41,921 nucleotides of DNA. Origin: Clostridiales bacterium (GTDB lineage Bacteria > Bacillota > Clostridia > Oscillospirales > Oscillospiraceae). Positions 37,387 through 41,921 of the stretch are shown one piece after another. Numbering within the stretch: position 1 is the first letter of the stretch; the number at the start of each line of letters is the position of its first letter. The DNA lies in the NCBI GenBank assembly GCA_019418525.1, contig DYBS01000002.1, positions 1-41,921 on the forward strand, in the 5' to 3' direction. Both the position numbers and the translations under genes were made by a program. Below the pieces are notes generated by a model. It saw only the letters and a program-made list of their open reading frames with translations, searched no databases and was not told the DNA's origin.

Positions 37387-38109
37387 TTACAGCACTTTGG
37401 AGAGGAAGTCGATGGTACGCTGCTCCTTGGGGTTTGCAAAGAAGGCGTGGGGCTCGTTCTGCTCCAGGATGTGGCCGCCGTCCATGAAGAGGACCCGGCT
37501 GCCCACCTCCCGGGCGAAGCCCATCTCGTGGGTGACCACCACCATGGTCATGCCCTCGTCGGCCAGCTGCTTCATGACCTCCAGCACCTCGCCCACCATC
37601 TCGGGGTCCAGGGCGGAGGTGGGCTCATCAAAGAGCATGACCTTGGGCTTCATGGCCAGGGCCCGCACAATGGCGATGCGCTGCTTCTGGCCGCCGGAGA
37701 GCTGGGCGGGATAGGCGTCGGCCTTCTCCTCCAGGCCCACCCGCTTCAGAAGGGCGGTGGCGGTGTCGTCGGCCTCGGCCTGGCTCATCAGCTTGGTGCG
37801 CACGGGGGCCAGAGTGATGTTCTTCCGGATGGTCATGTTGGGGAAAAGGTTGAAGTGCTGGAACACCATGCCCATCTGCTGGCGGATCTTGTCGATGTTG
37901 GCCTTGGGGGAGGTAACCTCCTGGCCGTCGAAGGTGATGGTGCCCTTGGTGGGAGTCTCCAGCAGGTTGAGGCAGCGCAGGAAGGTGGACTTGCCTGAGC
38001 CGGAGGGCCCGATCACGACGACCTTCTCACCGGGGTAGATGTGCTCGGAGATGTCGTCCAGCACCAGGTGGTCGCCGAAGGACTTGCTCAGGTTCTTAAC
38101 GTCGATCAC
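37387..38109 (-). CDS. Polar amino-acid ABC transporter, ATP-binding protein
   Basis: The 240-residue ATPase has Walker A GPSGSGKST (34-42), the Q-loop FQHFNLF, signature LSGGQKQR, Walker B VMLFDEPTSALD and the H-loop THEMG. Its closest types are GlnQ/ArtP-like importers for polar amino acids. It starts at a GTG that overlaps the permease frame by 14 bases; AAAGGAGG lies upstream. Substrate is not certain. Confidence 0.94.
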   Translation of the reverse strand: MIDVKNLSKSFGDHLVLDDISEHIYPGEKVVVIGPSGSGKSTFLRCLNLLETPTKGTITFDGQEVTSPKANIDKIRQQMGMVFQHFNLFPNMTIRKNITLAPVRTKLMSQAEADDTATALLKRVGLEEKADAYPAQLSGGQKQRIAIVRALAMKPKVMLFDEPTSALDPEMVGEVLEVMKQLADEGMTMVVVTHEMGFAREVGSRVLFMDGGHILEQNEPHAFFANPKEQRTIDFLSKVL

Positions 38110-38869
38110 TTTGACGCAGCCTCCTTTCCAGCTTGCCCTGGAGCCAGGTGAAGATCATCACCAGCACCAGATACATGACGGCCACGCCCAGATAGGGGAA
38201 CATGACGCTGTACGTCTTGGCACCCACCGCCTGGGCGGCGTAGAGCAGCTCCTTGCCGCCGATGGTGGTGATGAGGGCGGTATCCTTGAACAGGGTGATG
38301 AACTCATTGCCCAGAGCCGGCAGAATGTTCTTAAACGCCTGGGGGATGATGATGAAGCGCATGGTGTCCACATAGTTGAGGCCCAGGGAGCGCCCCGCCT
38401 CGTTCTGGCCCGCGTCCACGCTCATCAGGCCGCCGCGGACGATCTCCGCCACGTAGGCGCCCGAGTTGATGCCCAGGGCGATGGTGCCGATGATGGTGAA
38501 GTCACGGCTGCTGGCAAAGATGATGCTGCCCATGATGAGCATCTGCACGATCATGGGGGTGCCGCGGATGACCGTGGTGTAGACCTTGCACACCACATTC
38601 AGGATACCCAGGACGAAATTGCGGTGGCCGGGGCGCTGCTGGTCATGGGCGGTGCGCACCACGGCCACCAGGACGCCCAGCACCACGCCCATCAGCAAGG
38701 CCAGCACCGTGACCTCCAGAGTGGTCAGCACGCCGGAAAGATAGAGCTTCCAGCGGTCTCCGTCCACAAAGGCCTTATAAAAACCGACAAACAGATCCTG
38801 CCACCAGGGCAGGTCCACCCGATCGGCCAGCTGCGCGCTCAGGTCAGCATAGAGCTGTGCCCAGTTCAC
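38096..38869 (-). CDS. Polar amino-acid ABC transporter, permease
   Basis: The roughly 257-residue membrane protein has five or so helices. The conserved EAA-type loop, LMSVDAGQNEAGRSLGLNY, docks the ATPase. The N-terminal half contains LSGVLTTLEVTVLALLMGVV and TVIRGTPMIVQ, typical of HisM/GlnP-type permeases. I prefer the GTG at 38869, with AGGAG 7 bases upstream; an ATG at 38875 sits too close to the same site. It overlaps the ATPase gene. Confidence 0.92.
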   Translation of the reverse strand: MNWAQLYADLSAQLADRVDLPWWQDLFVGFYKAFVDGDRWKLYLSGVLTTLEVTVLALLMGVVLGVLVAVVRTAHDQQRPGHRNFVLGILNVVCKVYTTVIRGTPMIVQMLIMGSIIFASSRDFTIIGTIALGINSGAYVAEIVRGGLMSVDAGQNEAGRSLGLNYVDTMRFIIIPQAFKNILPALGNEFITLFKDTALITTIGGKELLYAAQAVGAKTYSVMFPYLGVAVMYLVLVMIFTWLQGKLERRLRQSDRR

Positions 38870-38923
38870 GGACATTCTCCTCTCTCTAATGTGTTTCTGT
38901 GAGGTTGGAAAAGACGCCAAAGC

Positions 38924-38942
38924 GGGCGGCCATGGGCCGCCC
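38924..38942 (-). other. Hairpin between the binding protein and permease genes
   Basis: A perfect 8-bp stem GGGCGGCC/GGCCGCCC has a 3-base loop. It lies about 20 bases after the binding-protein stop and has only a late, interrupted U-tract (GCTTTGGCGTCTTTT). Such structures often partly end or stabilise transcripts so that the binding protein outnumbers its permease. Confidence 0.6.
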
Positions 38943-38961
38943 ACTTAGAGGCAACAGATTT

Positions 38962-39816
38962 TTACTCGGCGGGGATGTACTTGTCGATGATGGACTGCAG
39001 GGTGCCGTCGGCCTGCAGGTCAGCCAGAGCGCCGTTGATGGCGTCCAGCAGGGCGGTGTTGCCCTTGGCCACGCCGATGGCGTAGTTCTCATTGGCGAAC
39101 TCGGTGTCCAGGATCTTCAGACCGGGGTTGGCCTTGACATACTCCTGAGCGGGAGCGTTGTCGATGACCACCGCGTCCACCTGGCCGTTGAGCAGAGCCT
39201 GCACAGCGGTGGCGCCGTCGTCATAAGCGGTGACGTGGTCCTCGCCGTAGCCGCCGTTCTCGGGGGTGTCGGAGCAGTAGATGTAGCCGGTGGTGCCGCG
39301 CTGGGTGCCGATCTTGTCGGCGTTGGCCAGGTCATCCACGGTGGCGATGTCGGAGTCCTCGGTGACGATGACCACCTGCACGCCGTTGGCGTAGCTGTCG
39401 GAGAAGTCCATCACCTGCTGGCGCTCCTCGTTGACGGTGACACCGGCCATGACCATGTCGCTCTTGCCGTTCTGGGCGGCCAGCAGGGCGGCGTCAAAGT
39501 CCATGTCGTCGATCTCCAGCTCCAGGCCCAGCTTGTCGGCGATGGCCTGGGCCACCTCCACGTCGATGCCCTCGAAGGAGCCGTCATCGGCCACCATCTC
39601 GTAGGGAGGGAACTGAGCATTGGTGCTCATGATGAGCTTGCCCTCTTCCACAGTGGTCAGGGCAGCCTCGGTGTTGCTGTCGTCAGGGGTGGTGCTCTCC
39701 TGGGCCGTGCTGGGCTGAGTGGAGGGCTGGGAGGCAGTGCCGCCGCCGCAGCCGGCCAGCAGGCCCAGAGACAGGGCCGCGCCCATACCAAGAGCAAGAA
39801 TCTTATTCCATTTCAT
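38962..39816 (-). CDS. Polar amino-acid-binding lipoprotein
   Basis: From the ATG at 39816 the 284-residue protein has a lipoprotein signal (MKWNKILALG then LGLLAGC, Cys at about 21) and a Ser/Thr-rich linker. The family-3 binding protein core follows: FPPYEMVADDGSFEGIDVEVA, DAALLAAQNGKSDMVMAG, QRGTTGYIY and VDAVVIDNAPA. It delivers the amino acid to the permease. Two ATGs are close; the chosen one has GAGGAG 9 bases upstream. Confidence 0.93.
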   Translation of the reverse strand: MKWNKILALGMGAALSLGLLAGCGGGTASQPSTQPSTAQESTTPDDSNTEAALTTVEEGKLIMSTNAQFPPYEMVADDGSFEGIDVEVAQAIADKLGLELEIDDMDFDAALLAAQNGKSDMVMAGVTVNEERQQVMDFSDSYANGVQVVIVTEDSDIATVDDLANADKIGTQRGTTGYIYCSDTPENGGYGEDHVTAYDDGATAVQALLNGQVDAVVIDNAPAQEYVKANPGLKILDTEFANENYAIGVAKGNTALLDAINGALADLQADGTLQSIIDKYIPAE

Positions 39817-39862
39817 AGTCATACTCTCCTCAGTGGGGATCGCTCCCCGGTTGTTGCGTATG

Positions 39863-39891
39863 ATTATACACCTATTTCGTCGCCTATGCAA
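39863..39891 (-). promoter_or_regulatory. Promoter of the amino-acid transporter operon
   Basis: TATAAT (39863-39868) with a weak TTGCAT (39886-39891) 17 bases upstream on the minus strand. A small GGGGA/TCCCC hairpin lies in the short leader before the start. Confidence 0.65.
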
Positions 39892-39974
39892 TCCATATCC
39901 ACCCGTCAAACTGCACAAATTTCCCGCTATTTTTCCCGTGATTCCGCTAAATTACCGGTCATTCAGAAAGCGAA

Positions 39975-40010
39975 CCGGGGAGGCAGCCCAGAAGCGGGTC
40001 ATCTCCCCGG
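39975..40010 (-). terminator. Possible terminator after the OppA-like gene
   Basis: CCGGGGAG/CTCCCCGG pair around a 20-base loop that holds a further CCC/GGG. The following minus-strand bases TTCGCTTTC give only a weak U-tract. Confidence 0.5.
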
Positions 40011-40025
40011 CGTATGAATATGTGT

Positions 40026-41792
40026 TCAGTTTCGGGCGGCATACTGGAAGAAGTAGTACCCCAGGGGAGAATAATACACCCCCTGGATACCGTCCGCCAT
40101 CAGGTACTGTTCCGTGTAGAAATAGATGGGGCCCACCACCCAGTCCCGACCGATAAGGATGTCCTCCGCCTCATGGAGAGCTTCCATCCGCGCCTGGGGC
40201 TCGCTGGTCTGACTGGCCCGGAGGATAGCGTTATCGTAGTCGGCGCTGGAGTAGAAGGCGGTGTTGGTGCCGCTGCCGGTGACCCACATGTCCAGGAAGG
40301 CCATAGGGTCGGTGTAGTCGGAGGTCCAGCCCATGCGGGAGAGCTGGTAGTCCCCCATCAGGTAAGACTGGAGGAAGGCTCCCCACTCCTGGCTCTTCAG
40401 GGTGACTTGAATCCCCAGGCCGTTCTGCCACATGGACTGGAGGGCCACCGCCACGTTCTCGTTGCTCTCGTCGGTGTTATAGAGGTACTCCACCGGCGGG
40501 AAGGCGCTGCGGTCGGTATAGCCCGCCTCATCCAGCAGGCGGTTGGCCTCGGCCAGGTTCTCCTGATAGATGGCGTCGGTGGTGGGGGTGGTCCAGTAGG
40601 AGCCGCCCTCGGTGCGGAAGTCGGAGTCCTCCACGGCGTCGGACACCCCGTTGGGCACGAAGCCGTCGGCGGGGAGCTGTCCGGACTGGGTGACGTGCTG
40701 GGTGATGTAGGCCGAGTCGATGGCCAGGGTGAAGGCCTTGCGCACCCTCCAGTCGTCAAAGGGGGCCTTCTGGGTCTGATAGGAGACATAAGAGGTGCCC
40801 AGATAGTCCAGCAGGTGCAGCTCTCCGCTCTCCAGCAGCGCGGGGACCTCATCCGTGGGGGCGTGGTTGATAAAGTCCAGCTCCTCCGCCCGGTAGGCGG
40901 TGTACTGGGCATTCACGTCGCCCATGAGGCGGAAGGTGATGGTGTCGGGGCCCAGAGCGGCGCAGTCATAGTACTCCGGGTTCTGCTCCAGGACGATGGA
41001 GGAGGAGTGGGTCCAGCTCTGGAGTTTGTAGGGCCCATTGCACAGATAGGTTTCCGGGTTCTGGGTCCACTGGTCGTTTCCCTCCACCACGTCGGCGCGC
41101 AGGGGCACCAGGTTGGGAAAGGCACACAGCTCCAGGAAGTAGGGGCAGTCGTAGCTCAGGTCCACCACAAAGGTGCGCTCGTCCGCCGCCGTGATGCCCA
41201 GGGTGTCCAGGCCGTCTCGGGGGACCTCCACCCCCTGGTCGGCGTACTCCCCGGCCTGGGCAGCGGTGAGGGCCGCGCCGGTCTCCGGGTCCCGGCCATA
41301 GACCACCGCATCGTAGCCCCGCACCATGGACAGCAGCCCGATGTAACCCGCCGCCGTCTCCGGGTCGCACAGCCGCTTCCAGGCGTAGGCGAAATCCTCC
41401 GCGGTCACCGCCTGACCGTCCCACCAGCGGGCGTCCTCCCGCAGAGTAAAGGTGTAGCGCGCCGTGCCGTCGTCGTTGACCGTCTTTTCATAGTCCGTGG
41501 CCTGGCCGTTGGTCAGCCGCGCGCTGGTGATGGGCGCGCCCTCCTCCAGAACCTGTCCGCTGTCCTCCCACTTCATCAGTCCCTCAAAGAGGTGCTGGAG
41601 CAGGATGCCGCCGTCCAGCGCGGTATTCAGGGTGGGATCGATGCTCTGAGGTTCCGAGGTAAAGCTCACCGCCAGATCAAAGGCCTCCTCCGCGCCGGGG
41701 CTCTTCTCAGTCTCCGGGCCACCGCAGGCACACAGCAGCCCGGCCAGGAGCGCGGTCAGAAGCAGCCAGGCTGCCGGTCGGATCTTGTTCAT
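40026..41792 (-). CDS. Oligopeptide-binding lipoprotein, OppA-like (SBP family 5)
   Basis: The 588-residue protein has a lipoprotein signal (WLLLTALLAGLLCAC, Cys near 23). The family core follows: SFTSEPQSIDPTLNTALDG, LREDARWWDGQAVTAEDFAYAW, split near the middle, and later RKAFTLAIDSAYI and YTDPMAFLDMW. It captures peptides for an ABC importer. The ATG at 41792 has GGAGGG 7 bases upstream. The gene follows an Opp-type ATPase fragment by 33 bases, so it probably ends an opp operon. Confidence 0.92.
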   Translation of the reverse strand: MNKIRPAAWLLLTALLAGLLCACGGPETEKSPGAEEAFDLAVSFTSEPQSIDPTLNTALDGGILLQHLFEGLMKWEDSGQVLEEGAPITSARLTNGQATDYEKTVNDDGTARYTFTLREDARWWDGQAVTAEDFAYAWKRLCDPETAAGYIGLLSMVRGYDAVVYGRDPETGAALTAAQAGEYADQGVEVPRDGLDTLGITAADERTFVVDLSYDCPYFLELCAFPNLVPLRADVVEGNDQWTQNPETYLCNGPYKLQSWTHSSSIVLEQNPEYYDCAALGPDTITFRLMGDVNAQYTAYRAEELDFINHAPTDEVPALLESGELHLLDYLGTSYVSYQTQKAPFDDWRVRKAFTLAIDSAYITQHVTQSGQLPADGFVPNGVSDAVEDSDFRTEGGSYWTTPTTDAIYQENLAEANRLLDEAGYTDRSAFPPVEYLYNTDESNENVAVALQSMWQNGLGIQVTLKSQEWGAFLQSYLMGDYQLSRMGWTSDYTDPMAFLDMWVTGSGTNTAFYSSADYDNAILRASQTSEPQARMEALHEAEDILIGRDWVVGPIYFYTEQYLMADGIQGVYYSPLGYYFFQYAARN

Positions 41793-41825
41793 CGCAATCC
41801 CTCCAGTATCCGCTTTTTTCATTCT

Positions 41826-41921
41826 TCAGTTCGTTCCGCTCTGCCGGACCTGACGGCAGGCCACCCAGTGGCCGGGGGACACTTCCCGCAGCGGAGGGCG
41901 CCGCTGGGCGCACTCCTCCGA
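41826..41921 (-). CDS. C-terminal end of an oligopeptide ABC transporter ATPase (OppD/OppF-type), partial
   Basis: The last 31 codons of a minus-strand frame enter from the right edge and stop at 41826. The sequence contains CAQRRPPLREVSPGHWVAC, which matches the end of OppD/OppF/DppF ATPases, where a Cys-rich C-terminus with PxLxxxxxGHxVAC follows the nucleotide-binding domain. The rest of the gene lies outside the window. Which Opp ATPase it is cannot be decided. Confidence 0.75.
   Translation of the reverse strand, partial: SEECAQRRPPLREVSPGHWVACRQVRQSGTN

Overview
The window is about 42 kb of GC-rich DNA, coded mostly on the minus strand. It carries Firmicutes-type ribosomal proteins (zinc-ribbon S14, L24 with a zinc ribbon, cysteine-free S4), strong Shine-Dalgarno sites, an S-layer-homology protein, an Asp23/FakA pair and amino-acid and peptide ABC transporters. 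This suggests a high-GC member of the Clostridia, probably Oscillospiraceae (Flavonifractor/Intestinimonas-like). The assignment is inferred from gene content and composition, not from a database search.

Region 1 (1-2345, minus): a TetM/EF-G-like translation GTPase whose C-terminus runs into the start of a YacP/Rae1-type NYN nuclease domain, cut by the window edge. Region 2 (2346-18860, minus): the S10-spc-alpha ribosomal supercluster in the order rpsJ rplC rplD rplW rplB rpsS rplV rpsC rplP rpmC rpsQ rplN rplX rplE rpsN rpsH rplF rplR rpsE rpmD rplO secY adk map KOW-protein infA rpmJ rpsM rpsK rpsD rpoA rplQ. It starts at a near-consensus promoter with a long structured leader and ends at an intrinsic terminator. 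A 404-base gap between rpsN and rpsH breaks the otherwise tight packing; it holds several hairpins and an internal promoter.

Region 3 (18857-20696): a multi-pass GT-C-like glycosyltransferase (minus) divergent from a small XRE regulator (plus), with a 17-base palindrome between them. Region 4 (20708-28877, minus): one aro operon, aroF-aroB-aroA-aroC-pheA-aroK-aroQ-aroE. It encodes every step from erythrose-4-P and PEP to chorismate, then on to phenylpyruvate. Upstream of aroF there is a promoter, a 34-codon leader peptide with Phe, Tyr and Trp codons clustered together, and a terminator, which looks like leader-peptide attenuation. The last gene is an in-frame fusion of an ArAE-like six-helix membrane domain to shikimate dehydrogenase.

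Region 5 (28909-37344): an SLH-domain exported protein (minus); a divergent membrane EAL phosphodiesterase with a degenerate GGDEF domain (plus); greA and a small cysteine-rich membrane protein (minus); then an Asp23/Gls24 protein, a FakA-like fatty acid kinase and the RNA 2'-phosphotransferase KptA (plus). Region 6 (37343-41921, minus): a polar amino-acid ABC transporter operon (binding lipoprotein, permease, ATPase), an OppA-like peptide-binding lipoprotein, and the last 31 codons of an Opp-type ATPase. I saw no tRNA, rRNA, CRISPR array, transposase or integrase. Coordinates of starts were chosen by Shine-Dalgarno spacing and family length.
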